64,000 bases of DNA, taken from assembly GCA_016081115.2 (NCBI GenBank), contig CM071935.1, forward strand, positions 23,602,653 to 23,666,652, in the 5' to 3' direction. The position numbers and the translations under genes were made by a program. Shown in pieces: positions 10,995 to 22,881 of the stretch. Under the pieces are notes generated by a model, which ran no database searches, was not told the DNA's origin, and saw only the letters and a program-made list of their open reading frames with translations. The DNA is from Rehmannia glutinosa. Taxonomy: Eukaryota > Streptophyta > Magnoliopsida > Lamiales > Orobanchaceae. Position 1 is the first letter of the stretch. Every line of letters starts with the position of its first letter.

Positions 10995-12368
10995 ACCATT
11001 ATAATCAATGGTATTTTGACAGTGGGGCCACAAATGATGTCACTGCAGAGCTTGAAAATCTCTCCATCAAAGTTGCTGACTATCAAGGTTCAGACAAACT
11101 TGTTGTAGGTAATGGCTCTACCTTATCCATTTCCAAATTTGTTTATCGTCCTTTCCCAGTGTTCTCTCAAATAAATCTCTACTTCTCAATAATATTCTTT
11201 TTGTCACTCACATTACCAAAAACTTGTTGTTTATTTCTCAATTCACAAGAGATAACAATGTGCTTATTGAATTTTTCATGATTGTTGTCTTGTCAAGGAC
11301 AAACACTCTCACCAAATTTTGCTGGAAGGCAAGCTGAAGGATGGCCTTTATCAGCTTGATCTCAGTCATCTTCACAAGTCAAGATTGGCCACTCCTTTAT
11401 CTGCTTGTAATAATTATGTTGTCTCTTCACATGTACCTTACACACTTCAATCCTTTTTTGTTTCCTGCTTAAATAAAGATGCCAATGTATGGCACAAGAA
11501 ACTTGGTCATTCCTATGAAGCTATCACAACACATGTAATGAAGCATTTGAATATTCCATATAAATCAAGTTCTTTACAGTTCTATGATGAATGCAAAATT
11601 GGTAAATTACATCAACATCATTTCTCCAGTTCTATTCCTAAAACTACTAAGCCTTTTCAACTTGTACATTCAATAATATGGGGGCCATCTCATATTTTTT
11701 CTACAGATGGTTATAGGTATTACTTGCATTTTGTGGATGATTACACTAGATATATATGGATATATCCACTCAAACTCAAGTCTGACGCTCTTACTCATTT
11801 TAAACATTTCCATTCCCTTGTTCAAACTCAATTTCAAACATCTGTCAAGTGTGTCCAAATGAACTGGGGAGATGAATATAGGTCCCTAGCACATTTGTTA
11901 ACAAATCTTGGAATACAGTTTCGACATTCTAGTCCTCACATTCATCGACAAAATGGTAGGGCGGAGAGAACATATCTCCATGTTGTGGAAATGAGACTAT
12001 CATTGCTTTGCTCAATCATCTTTACCTCACAAATTTTGGTGGGATGCTTTCCAAAACATGTTGTGTTTACTATAAATAAACTCCCCACTCCCAGTCTCAA
12101 TCTTTCCTCTCCTCACTTCAAACCTTTTGGTCACCATCTTAGCTATACCATCCTCAAAGTGTTTGGTTGTTCTTGTTTCCCCCCGAGGCCTTATAACCAG
12201 CATAAGTTTCATTTTAGGTCCAAAAAATGTGTCTTTCTAGGATACAAGCCACTTCATAAAGGTTACAAATGCGTATCTCCTTCTGGTAGAATTTACATTG
12301 CTGCCACCGTTGAGTTTCATGAATCAGAATTCCCTTATGTTAAGTTGTTTCCCTCTCCCACTCACTAA
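10995..12368 (+). pseudogene. copia protease and integrase
   Basis: The protease signature WYFDSGATNDVT lies at about 11010-11045. After frame breaks, the 349-codon frame 11319-12368 carries the pre-integrase zinc-binding part (VWHKKLGHS...), the catalytic core start VDDYTRY, and HIHRQNGRAERT with the final Glu. At the middle catalytic position the family normally has a Thr-Asp pair before Trp-Gly. Here the sequence reads MNWGDEYRSL, so the catalytic Asp is Asn. The later KVFGCSCFPP and VFLGYKPLHKGYKC phrases are the usual end of the copia integrase. Integration activity would be lost. Confidence 0.88.
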
Positions 12369-12639
12369 AAAAAATCACCTATTATCCCATCACCACCTTT
12401 CGTTCCACTTCCCTCCCACTCCTTTGTTTCTCCTCCTATTTTTAGCCCTTCTTCTTCCTCTCTTCCACATTCTTCCCCTGGTATTCAGCTTCCCGAGGAT
12501 CTACATATTCCTCCTATTATGTCTTCTCTTGTCTCTCTAGGTCATTCCTCTCCTTCCCTCCTCCCTACTCTCCCCCTTCTCCTAAACCTTGTCACTCCAT
12601 GGTCACCAAATCTAAGACTGGCTCTTTAAAGATAAAAGT

Positions 12640-13500
12640 TTTCACTCTTTCCTCTTCCCATTATCTTCCTCTTGTGGAGCCAGTCACTGTCCAACAAGCC
12701 TTGGCTGACCCTAGGTGGAAGGCTACAATGTTGGAGGAATTCAATGCCCTCATGACCAAAAACATGTGGACTATTGTTCCCTATGATCCTACTATGAAGG
12801 TGATTTTAAATAAGTGGATCTTTCGAACCAAATTTAAGTCAGATGGTATTGTTGACATATTCAAGGCAAGACTGGTTGCCCGGGGTTTTGAACAGTCGAT
12901 TGGAGTAACATTTAGTCCTGTGATTAAAGTTTGCATTTTCAGATTAGTGCTCAGTCTTGTTGTCACTTATCAGTGGAGCATTCAACAAATATACATAAAT
13001 TATGTCTTCTGAAATGGAGACTTAAATGAGACAAAATACATGTATCAACCAGAGGGTTTTGAGGATTATTCGCATCCTCAGGCTATATGTAAGCTTAACA
13101 AGTCCCTCTATAGACTCAAACAGGCCCCTAAATCATGGTTTACGAAGCTCAAGCAGTTTCTCGTATCTCATAATTTTCAAGTATCTGTATCAGACTCTTC
13201 ACTGTTCTACCAAAGGATTTCAGCTAAACTCATTCTACTACTTGTATATGTTGATGACATCTTGGTAACAGAGGATGATCCAAATATGATCAAGCATGTG
13301 ATTTCACTTCTTGATCAAGCCTTTGCATTAAAAACGCTTGGGGAAGTTAGCTATTTCTTAGGTTTACAGGTTGTTAGATCATCATGTGGCATTATTCGTA
13401 CTCAGACTAAATATATCCATGATCTCATCAGCAAAACAAAAATGTTGAATTGCAAAGCCACTGACACACGTATCAACACCTTCTTCAAGATAGAAAAATG
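12640..13500 (+). pseudogene. copia reverse transcriptase
   Basis: Two frames cover the domain. The first (to 13012) has WKATMLEEFNALM, WTIVP, NKWIFRTKFKSDG and KARLVARGFEQ. It ends near WSIQQIYINYVF with a stop. The second (from 13040) has MYQPEGFEDYSHP, LYRLKQAPKSWF, the catalytic LLVYVDDILV and LGEVSYFLGLQV. The order and spacing are those of Ty1/copia reverse transcriptase. The catalytic Asp pair is kept, but the frame break near 13012 and point stops inactivate it. Confidence 0.9.
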
Positions 13501-14110
13501 TTTGAGCATCCCACCCTTTACAGAAGCACCATATGGGCTCTTCAATACATTACCATCACCAGGCCTGATATTTCTTTTGTTGTTAATAAGTTGAGTCATT
13601 ACCTCCATGCACCCACCATAAATCACTTGATGGCTTGCAAACATATACTCAAATATTTGAAAGGCACTTCCACTCTTGGGTTATTCTTCCATCCAACTTA
13701 CAGAATGGTTGTTGAGGGGTTCTTTAATGCTAACTAGGCCAGCAATTTAGATGATAGAAAGTCTATAGGTGGGCATTATCTCACCCTTGGTGGAAATATT
13801 CTAACCTGGAGCTCTAAGAAACAGGTTATTGTCTCTAGGAGCAGTGTTGAGTCTGAGATCACTAGCTGATACCACCTGAGATGTAGTTCTGTTACATTCT
13901 CTTCTACAGGAGCTTGGGGTAAATATTGAGACTCGTACTTTCATTTGGTGTGATAATTTGAGTCTTGTTGCACTTGCTTCTAATCATGTTTTCCATGCTT
14001 TGACAAAACACATTGAGATTGACATTCATTTTGTTCGTGACAAAGTGTTGGCCAATGTAATTGATGTTAGACATATACGATCTGAGGAACAACCAGATGA
14101 TCTCCTTACC
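13500..14110 (+). pseudogene. copia RNase H, first part
   Basis: A frame from 13498 reads through STIWALQYITITRPDISFVVNKLSHYL and HILKYLKGTSTLGLFF. Further frames carry SWSSKKQ-type and TKHIEIDIHFVRDKVLA phrases, the RNase H C-terminal half. The reading breaks off at 14110 in QPDDLLT, exactly where the gypsy element has inserted. The missing end is at 25532-25610. Confidence 0.88.
14106..14110 (+). repeat. gypsy TSD, left copy
   Basis: TTACC, identical to 25527-25531. Confidence 0.95.
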
Positions 14111-16835
14111 TGTGATGACCCAACCCTTTTTAAATTACTCGAGCTTTTAATTATTTATAATGTTGCATCAAATATCTATTTTATATTTTTAATGAGCAAT
14201 TTATTCGCTTTATGAAATTTATATATATTTGAGCATCCGAGAACTGATTGCGCCCCTAACTACGGTAATGAAAATGAATAGATATCTCGATGAACAAGAA
14301 TATTATTATGGAGTTTCGGACTTAGATATTAGGATTTAGATTTTTGTACCGAATAAGTGATTTTCGAAGATTTTCACAAAAGTGCTTATTTATACTTTGG
14401 GTATTCGAGATTAAATATCTACCTTACATTTTCTTACTAACGACTATCAAATTTATAAAAAAATTGAGTTTTACTAACTCTCGGATTTTTAGAAAACTCA
14501 ATAGCTTACTTGAGTATTTTAAAAAAATACTAATTATTATTTATATTTTTAAAATAGATATTTTATCACCCCAAGCCTCTTGTCTTTTTTTTTATACAAA
14601 CCCCGAACACATGTTCATCTTCTTCACACCACCTAAACTCATCTAAAAACCTCCATTGTTGAAGATAAGCTCCAAGGGTAAGTTTCTTCATCTTTTCTTT
14701 TATTTTTGTCTTTTCTTTAAATTCTTTTAGGCAAAATGATCCTATTAAATTATAGAACATAGAAATCAACTTTGATCATGAATATATGAAGTTTTGAACC
14801 CCATTTTTAGCCCCTTAATTTTCGGCCCTTTTATAAGAATTTTAATAAATTTTTGATTCAAATTTTGTTTATAGATTATGTTATATCTAACTAATAGGAG
14901 CTTGATTATGTGTTTTAATCTTGAATTGAAAATGAAAAATTTCTCCCTAATCACCTAGAAGTGGACGGCCACTTCATGAATTTTTTTGGAAATTTGATTT
15001 GTTAAATTTTAAGCTTGATTATGATGATAGTATAATTGAAAGTGATGATTATAACTTTTGTTTTTAATTTGGGGTTATATATGATTTTTGGTGAATTAAT
15101 CTTGATATTAATGGCTTAAGAAGATTTCAAGAAATTTCATAAGTGATTGTTGGAGAAGAACCTAAGCTAGTTGATGAACTAATCAATTTGGAATTTTTTG
15201 GTCTCATTATTTTCAATATTGTTAAAATTAGAAGCTTAAAGCCTTAAGGAATTAATTGGTGTTCTTGGTATTCTTGGTGAAATTTGAAGGATTGTGTGTT
15301 CTTGGTGAAAATTTGAAGATTTAAAGCTTTTGGGTTTGTAAAAGTTATTTTAGAATAAGTTGATGAGAACTTTTAATTTCTATAAGTGATTTTAGGATAA
15401 TTTTTGATGAAATCCTTTAGTTTTTAAAAGTGATTTTTAGGATGATAAGTTGATAAAATTTAGTGTTTAAAAATATGAGAACTGGGAAAAATTGGATAGA
15501 GCTCGAAAAATGGAGAAATACGTCCCGCCGGGTCCGACTATTGTCCACCGGAGGTGGCGGTGCCGGAGCCGGCTAAGGTTATCCGAAATTGAGGATAAGG
15601 ATGATGAATAGTGACCGATGTGACAAAAAGAATGATGTGATGTGACTTTGATGTGACTTGATGTGATGGGTGTAAGTGATGTGATGTGATGTGATTTGTA
15701 CTGGGCACGCAAACCAATGCAATCTTATCGGGTTTCATGATTAAGATATTTTCGGGATTTTTGCGGGATGACACATCATTTTTAAGAAAATCGGGAATTT
15801 TAGTCGAAATAAGATTTTATAAATTAAGGGTTCGATTGATTGGAAATTATATGAAAAATGAGTCGTTAGACGATTATATGAATTAGGTGATTAATTAAGG
15901 ATTAGTTGAATTAATGTTGATTTTGACTTTTAAGTTGACTTTTGACTTTAAATTGATTTTGACTTTATGTTGACCGTTGACTTTGACTTTTGACTTTGTT
16001 CAACTATCGTTTTTAAAGCTCTTTAAAAGGGTATCAAACACCCGATTATGGGAATTTCGACTTTAAGAACATACTAGACTGTACTTAGCTCATTAGACTA
16101 AGTTATTTGATGAACTTTACTTTGTCCTATGTCATTTAAGTTGAAAGGATTAACTGTGTTAGGTGCGGCGCAATCGGATAACGGACTCATTCGAATAAAT
16201 ACATCACTAGATATCTGTAAACGTCAAAGGTGGGTAAACTTCTGATTTTGTAAGCATGTTGTACTGTTATACTATGTTTGTCAACTTTCCTTAATTGCTG
16301 AAATTTGCCTACGGGCTATATGTATCTTTGCCAATCGATGGGGATGACCGCCCGGTGTCGAAATGGCCGAGAGCCAAATATATGCTGCCAACAGGTGGGG
16401 GATGACCCCTCAGTGTCAGAAAATAATTTTAGAGCATTTTTGATTGTTTGACTTATATAGTGTAACTGCTTACGTTTTCCACTGAGTTTCACAGCTCACA
16501 CCCTCAAATGTTTTAATACATTTCAGATAATGATGACGAGCCTGGAGCTGAGGCGTAGGGACTGTCTGCGTGGGCATTGTTCTGATATTCCCAGAATAAT
16601 TTAAGTACCGGTGTTTTGATGAAGCAAACTTCAAAGCTTTTGTAATAAGTATCTTAATAATGCGTAACTCTTATTATCTTTATTAGTTTTTGATAACTTT
16701 CAAGTTTATATTAAGAAATTTTTAAGCCCACATTTAAGTAATTAAAATATTCTATTTATGCTTCCGCAAATTATTCATAAATTCTCAAGTGTACCACAGT
16801 GACGTTCCTAATCGAATTGGGTTCGGGGCGTTACA
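14111..16835 (+). repeat. 5' LTR of the gypsy element
   Basis: Starts TGTGATGACCCAACCC and ends GGGGCGTTACA just before the primer site. It holds a TGATG/TGTGA simple-sequence patch near 15625-15700, a run of eight TTGAC motifs at 15923-15994, and an imperfect repeat of about 60 bp near 16315-16430 built around GGGGATGACC. Confidence 0.95.
15923..15994 (+). promoter_or_regulatory. cluster of TTGAC (W-box-like) motifs in the 5' LTR
   Basis: Eight TTGAC cores, each followed by T or C, lie within 72 bp. TTGAC(C/T) is the known core bound by plant WRKY factors. The 3' LTR keeps seven (24612-24676). Position inside the LTR would allow a role as enhancer, but function is inferred only from the motif. 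Confidence 0.5.
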
Positions 16836-16837
16836 AG

Positions 16838-16849
16838 TGGTATCAGAGC
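16838..16849 (+). promoter_or_regulatory. primer binding site of the gypsy element
   Basis: TGGTATCAGAGC, two bases after the LTR, complementary to the 3' end of initiator tRNA-Met. Confidence 0.92.
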
Positions 16850-17382
16850 GGGTCTACGTTTCTGTAGACTATAAATGATTTTTCTTTAAAACTTTATTTT
16901 ATTATAAGAACTTGATTACTGAAAATTGGGAAGAACGACCACGTTAGCAGAACCTACACTCGCTTCGAGGTATGATTTAGTAAAATGCTTTGATTTTATT
17001 GCGTATTACTTCAATGAAATTTTATGAAATGAACTTGTTCCTCAAACAAGAACGATTATGAACTATGATGAACTTTAGAGGAACTTTACAAGAATTTTAT
17101 GAGAACTAGTACAACAAATCTTGAAAACCTAGTGATGCTTTTAAGAACTCCACAATTGAAAGAACTTTGAACTTAGATCATTTGATGCTTCATGAACTTA
17201 GACTTTTGAACTTAGTTCTCGAAATAAGACTGACAATTAGTTGACTTTTAGATAGACTGATAAAACTTTCATATACTCGAGATGAATCCACGAGAGAATT
17301 TACGGTGACTATCCTGCCGCTACTACGTATGGGTGAGCCCTTAGCCAACTATGTATACCGCTTAGGTCATCTACGTAACTAG

Positions 17383-17865
17383 GTTATAGCAGTAGGTTTT
17401 GATGTGCCAGACTATTCGGCTGCTACTCACCTGGTCGCAACCCTCAGACCTGTTGATAGTGAATTAGCACAGGCGGTATTGGATCAGATGTTCGCAGAGA
17501 ACGTGGTTATAGGAGGAAGCTTTAGTTACGTTCGTTTTGGACATCGTTTAATTTCCACCTGTAACAAACAAGAGAGAGGACGGGCAGTGAGTGACCAGCT
17601 ATTCCAACAATCTACTATGGAACGAAGGGAGACGGTTAAACTCAGTAGGCGTGCTGAAAAATGCGATATTCAGGCGAACCAAACTCATGAAGATGTGGTC
17701 AAGGCCTTGGAGTTGTCTGCGTTGCCAATACGCTCAGACGACACGGAGAGCGACCCCGACCAGGGCTATGGGTCCAGGTCCGACAGTACCGCGGATGGAG
17801 GATATGCTTCATCTGATAGTTTGGGTTTCTTCGCTGGAGAAGGGAGCAGTGCACCCGCTCCCTAG
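17383..17865 (+). CDS. extra ORF in the gypsy leader, gag-like N-terminus
   Basis: The leader between primer site and gag is about 1.5 kb, which is long for this group. It holds an open frame from 17383 to the stop at 17865. No ATG lies at its start. The frame also continues upstream beyond one TAG (17380-17382) with MGEPLANYVYRLGHLRN. That part and the following ATHLVATLRPVDSELAQAVL look like the centre of a retrotransposon gag. The tail is acidic and rich in Ser, Gly and Asp (DDTESDPDQGYGSRSDST). I do not recognise the protein. It may be an old second gag, a captured fragment or a spurious frame. Local base composition is more GC-rich than the rest of the leader. Confidence 0.35.
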   Translation, partial: VIAVGFDVPDYSAATHLVATLRPVDSELAQAVLDQMFAENVVIGGSFSYVRFGHRLISTCNKQERGRAVSDQLFQQSTMERRETVKLSRRAEKCDIQANQTHEDVVKALELSALPIRSDDTESDPDQGYGSRSDSTADGGYASSDSLGFFAGEGSSAPAP

Positions 17866-18324
17866 GGTGTCTGGACAACTGTCCTTTTTATATGTATATA
17901 TATCTAGTTTTTAGGAGCAGCAGTACGTAGGTCAACTTCTTTTATATTTATACTCATGCCCCATTTTCCCTGTAGGGCATCAAGTATACATCGGCTAGTA
18001 GATTAGACCAGTACTTTATTTTCTGTCTTGATGATCGTACAAATGACTTATGCTCAGTCCCATTGTAGAGCATGAAGTCCAGAGTAGGAAGGGCATTTTG
18101 GCTCTCCTCGTATCGGTTTATAAATATATCGGGAATAGTTCTACTCATTGCTATGTCATTTATCCTTCTGCCACATGTATGTATTTACTTTTATGATTGG
18201 TCGCACATCTACTTTTGTTGTCGGGGTCTGTGTATGGAACTACCGCTTAAACATTTTGGAATTATGTCTATCTATAATCAATCTTAAACAAGGCACTATG
18301 ATATTACAGTTAACAAAGAAGAAA

Positions 18325-19330
18325 ATGGCACCACAAAGAAGAAGACCAGGCAGACCAAGGATAGAAAGGGAGCCCTCAATCGGCTCTGCTACGAGTGAGC
18401 ATGTAGCAGAACCTGAACCAGCAGCTCATGCAGTTGGAGCGACTGGAGCAGAATTTGCAAGGGACTTCCTTACTACCCTACAGGGTATGGTTCAACAAGT
18501 GACTCCCCAGAATGCACCAATGGCACCACGAGGGTTGCCCCGCACCAATGAAATCGTCGAACAATTCCGACGATTCGCGCCACCAAGACTCCACGGAAAT
18601 GAGGGTCCCACTGTAACTGAAGAGTGGATCATGGAATTAGAAAGAATTTTCGATCACCTAGAGTGTTCGGAAACCCAGAAAGTGTCCTGTGCAAAGTTTC
18701 GATTAGGTGAAAGTGCGGCCACCGTGGGGACGTCCGCACGAAATGACACCGACGGATGTGCAGAAAAGGGAGTTGACGTGGGATGAATTTAAAGGGATGG
18801 TTCTTGATCGCTATTTTCCGGAATCAATGAGGGATGAAAGGGAAACTGAGTTTGTAAATTTAAAACAAGGAAGGTTACTGGTGATGGAATATGAAAGACA
18901 ATTCAATCAATTGTCTAGGTTTGCACCCCATATGGTAAACACAGATGGGAGGAAGGCGAGGAGATTTGAAAGAGGGTTAAGGCCAGAAATTGGGAGTATT
19001 GTATCAGGTTTAAGGTTGCCCAACTACAGGGAAGTGATTGAGAGGTCTCAAATCATATTCTACAGTCTGAATCTTGATCAGACCCTGCACTACCTGATCA
19101 AGCGGGAAAGAGGAAATGGGTTCCTCCTCAAAAAGGAAAGTTTGTTCCTCCAATCAGAAAGTTCAAACCAACTGGGAGCCAAGTTCCAAACCGTGGAAAT
19201 GTACCCCAATGCTCTACTTGCCAGAAGTACCACTTTGGCGAGTGCTTAGCCGGGAAAGGGCTCTACTTTAAGTGTCACCAACCGGGACACAGGATTGAAA
19301 ATTGCCCAAATGCAGGAATTCAGGCCCCAT
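18325..19330 (+). pseudogene. gypsy gag with zinc knuckle
   Basis: Gag starts at the ATG at 18325 (MAPQRRRPGRP). The capsid region includes EIVEQFRRFAPPRLHG and EEWIMELERIFDHLECSE. A frameshift near 18715 moves the reading to a second frame with LTWDEFKGMVLDRYFPESMR, FERGLRPEIG and others. A second shift near 19195 leads to CSTCQKYHFGEC followed by YFKCHQPGHRIENCP, a Cys-His zinc knuckle in which the first Cys is Tyr. Gag binds element RNA and forms the particle. Two frameshifts and the altered knuckle make this copy non-functional. Confidence 0.88.
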
Positions 19331-19341
19331 CGGGAATAAGA

Positions 19342-22300
19342 ATGGGAGGCCATCAACAAGGCCCAGGACGTCCCCAGGACAAGAAGGGGAAAGCTCGTGT
19401 TTTCGCTCTGACTAATGAAGAAGCACCAGAGGAAAACAAAACCATGACAGGTATGTTACCTGTATTTCACATACCTGCACTTGTATTATTTGATACTGGA
19501 GCTTCACATTCATTTATGTCTGAGAACTTTAGGAGAAAACTTGGACTAAATTGTTGTGATAACGAGGAAGCACTAGAAGTAAGTATTCCCTCAGGAGAAA
19601 CAATTAATACTAAGAAAACTGCGAGAGGAGTGGAACTTACTATTAGTGGTCAACAAATGAAAGCTGATCTGTATGTGCTAGAAATGAGAGACTTTGGTGT
19701 TATATTGGGTATAGATTGGTTAAGTAAGAATCGAGCCACCATTAAATGTTATAATAGAGAAATTGAATTTGAAGGATCAAATGGGAATTGATTTGTCTTT
19801 CATGGAGCAAAGACCAACACTAGAGTAAAGATAGTGTCAGCAATAAAAGCCATCGAGAATCTTTGCGAAAGAGAGATTGCCAAGGATTTTGGTGAATATA
19901 ATGGGAAAGAGACGATGGAAAGAAAGGCAACAGATGAAGCAGTGGTTAAAGAATTTTTAGATGTATTTCCCGATGACTTACCGAGAATTCCCCCAGATCG
20001 ACAAGTTGAATTCACCATAGATTTAGTGCCAGGAGTGGCACCAGTGTCTAAGGCGCCGTACAGAATGGCACCCAAGGAATTACAAGAACTAAAGATCCAG
20101 ATCCAAGAGTTGTTGGATAAGAAATTTATTCGACCTAGTGTTTCACCTTGGGGAGCACCAGTACTATTTGTGAAAAAGAAAAATGGATCTTTTAGAATGT
20201 GCATTGATTATCGAGACTTGAACAGGCTGACTATTAAAAACAAATATCATTTGCCTAGGATAGAAGATATGTTCGATCAATTGAAGGGAGCCAGTGTGTT
20301 CTCCAAAATTGATTTGAGATCAGGATATCACCAATTGAAGATCAATGATTGTGATATCTCTAAAACAGCATTCAGGACAAGATACGGTCATTTCGAGTTT
20401 ACTGTTATGCCTTTTGGTTTGTCAAATGCACCGGCAGTATTTATGGATTTGATGAACAGGGTGTTCCATCCGTACCTAGATAAGTTCCTTATTATTTTCA
20501 TAGATGACATTTTGGTTTTCTCGTAAGACAAAGAACAATATGAAGGACACCTTCGCATTGTATTAGAGACCTTGCGACAAGAAAAATTTTATGCCAAATT
20601 CAGCAAGTGTGAATTTTGGCTAGACAGAGTTGTGTTTTTAGGACACATTGTCACTGCCAGTGGAATTGAAGTAGACCCATCCATAGTAGAGGCAGTGATG
20701 GATTGGAAGGCACCGACTAATGCAGGAGAAGTGCGAAGTTTCCTAGGTCTAGCTGGATATTACAGGAGATTTATCCAAGATTTCTCGAAAATCGCCAAGC
20801 CACTGATACACTTAACTAAGAAGAATGAGAAATTCCAGCGGACGGACCAGTGTGAAAACAACTTTCAAGAACTTAAGCAGAAGTTAGTGACAGCTCCTAT
20901 TTTGACAATTCCAGAAGGAAGTGATGGATTTGTAATTTATACAGATGCGTCAAAATTAGGATCGGGATGTGTGCTAATGCAAAATGGCAAGGTTATCGCA
21001 TATGCATCGAGACAGTTAAAAACGCATGAACAAAACTATCCCACTCATGACTTGGAGTTAGCAGCAGTAGTTCACGCCTTAAAGATTTGGCGTCACTACC
21101 TTTATGGTGGGAAGTGTGAGATCTTCACGGATCACAAGAGCTTGAAGTACTTCTTCACCCGATGAGTTGAATATGCGTCGAGAGGAGGTGGTTAGAATTG
21201 GTGAAAGATTATGATTGCACCATTCAATATCACCCAGGAAAGGCGAATGTTATGGCAGATGCGCTCAGTAGAAAGAATAGTGGACAGATTGCAACATTGC
21301 TCACACAACAAGAATCTCTATTAAAGGATTTTTCCAATCTGAGGTTGGAAATTTTGAGACCCCCTATTCAGGCAACTGTTGTGATTGCAGCATTGACAGT
21401 ACATCCTACTCTGAGGCAACGAATCAAAGATGCCCAGAAGACAGATATTTTCCTCAGTAAGATGAAGCAACGAGTACTTCCAGGAAATATCCAAGGATTT
21501 GCTATAGCACCAGATGAAACGCTAGTCTATGATGGAAGATTATGCGTACCTAAGGATGAAGAGTTGAGAAAGGAAATTCTTGATGAAGCCCATAACACAC
21601 CTTATACAGCCCATCCGGGAGGAAAAAAAATGTATAGGGATTTGGGAGAAATTTTCTGGTGGAGAAATATGAAGCGGACCATTGGAAAATTTGTTGAAAG
21701 ATGTCTCATTTGCCAGCAAGTGAAGGCCGAACACCAAAGGCCGTCACGATTATTAAATCCACTTGATATTCCTGAATGGAAATGGGAACACATTACTATG
21801 GATTTCGTAACCGGACTATCTAGATCAATAAGAAAGAATGAAGCTATTTGGGTTATTATGGACAGACTCACAAAGAGCGCGCATTTTATACCGGTAAGAA
21901 TGACTTTCAGTATGGATTGTTTTGCCCAGTTGTACATTGAGAAGATTGTTAGCCTTCATGGAGTGCTAGTATCAATTGTGTCAGATCGTGATCCCCGTTT
22001 TACATCGAAATTTTGGGGGAGTTTGCATGCAGCTATGAAGACAAAGCTTAAGTTCAGCACTGCATATCATCCACAAACAGACGGTCAGTCAGAAAGGACA
22101 ATTCAGACGTTAGAAGATATGCTCAGAACAGTTGTATTGGATCTCGATGGAAGTTGGGAGACTTATCTACCGCTAGTTGAATTTGCCTACAATAACAGTT
22201 ACCAAGCTACTATCCAAATGGCACCATACGAAGCCTTGTATGGAATAAAGTGCCGATCACTAGCTCATTGGGACGAAGTTGGTGAACGTAAAATTTTTGG

Positions 22301-22838
22301 ACCAGAGATTATCGAGAAGACGGTGGGAGTGATAGCTAAGATTCGAGATAGAATAAAGGCAGCACAAGACCGACAGAAAATTTATGCCGATAAAAGAAGA
22401 AAACATTTACAATTTAAGGTATTAGACAAGGTATTTCTCAAGGTAGCACCTTTGAAAGGAATGGTTCATTTTGGAAAGAAGGGAAAATTGAGACCACGAT
22501 ACATTGGACCATTTGAAATTTTGGATAGGATTGGAGATGTTGCATATCGTTTAGCACTACCTCCAGAACTTGCAGCAGTACATAATGTGTTTCATATATC
22601 TATGCTTAGGAAGTACGTTTCCGACCCTAGCCACATCATCAACCATGAGGAATTGGATGTCAGTAACAATCTTACCTACGAAGAAAGCCCTGTTGCTATT
22701 TTGCGAAAGAAGGTACATAAGTTGAGAAAACGGGAAGTGCCCCTAGTATTAGTACAGTGGAGTCGACATGGTAGGGAAGAGGCTACTTGGGAGAGAGAGA
22801 AAGAGATCATAGCTAAGTATCCAAATATTCCTAACTAA
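19342..22838 (+). pseudogene. gypsy polyprotein: protease, RT, RNase H, integrase, chromodomain
   Basis: Protease: ALVLFDTGASHSFMS (about 19465-19515). Reverse transcriptase: SPWGAPVLFVKKKNGSFRMC, IDYRDLNRLT, KIDLRSGYHQ and the catalytic IIFIDDILVFS. RNase H: YTDASKLGSG, THDLELAAVVHALK, FTDHKSLKYF. Integrase: CLICQQVK zinc-binding part, then MDFVTG, SDRDPRF and QTDGQSERT holding the catalytic Asp, Asp and Glu. A GPFEIL motif and a tail with VHNVFHISMLRKYVSDPSH and WSRHGREEATWERE fit the chromodomain of Tekay-type chromoviruses. Breaks: TGA at 19789-19791, TAA at 20524-20526, TGA at 21163-21165 plus a frameshift before 21198. All catalytic residues I can check are kept. Confidence 0.93.
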
Positions 22839-22869
22839 GTAAGTCGAATTTCGAGGATGAAATTTTTTT

Positions 22870-22881
22870 AGTAGGGGAGGT
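22870..22881 (+). promoter_or_regulatory. polypurine tract of the gypsy element
   Basis: AGTAGGGGAGGT directly before the 3' LTR start at 22882, the expected position for plus-strand DNA priming. Confidence 0.9.
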
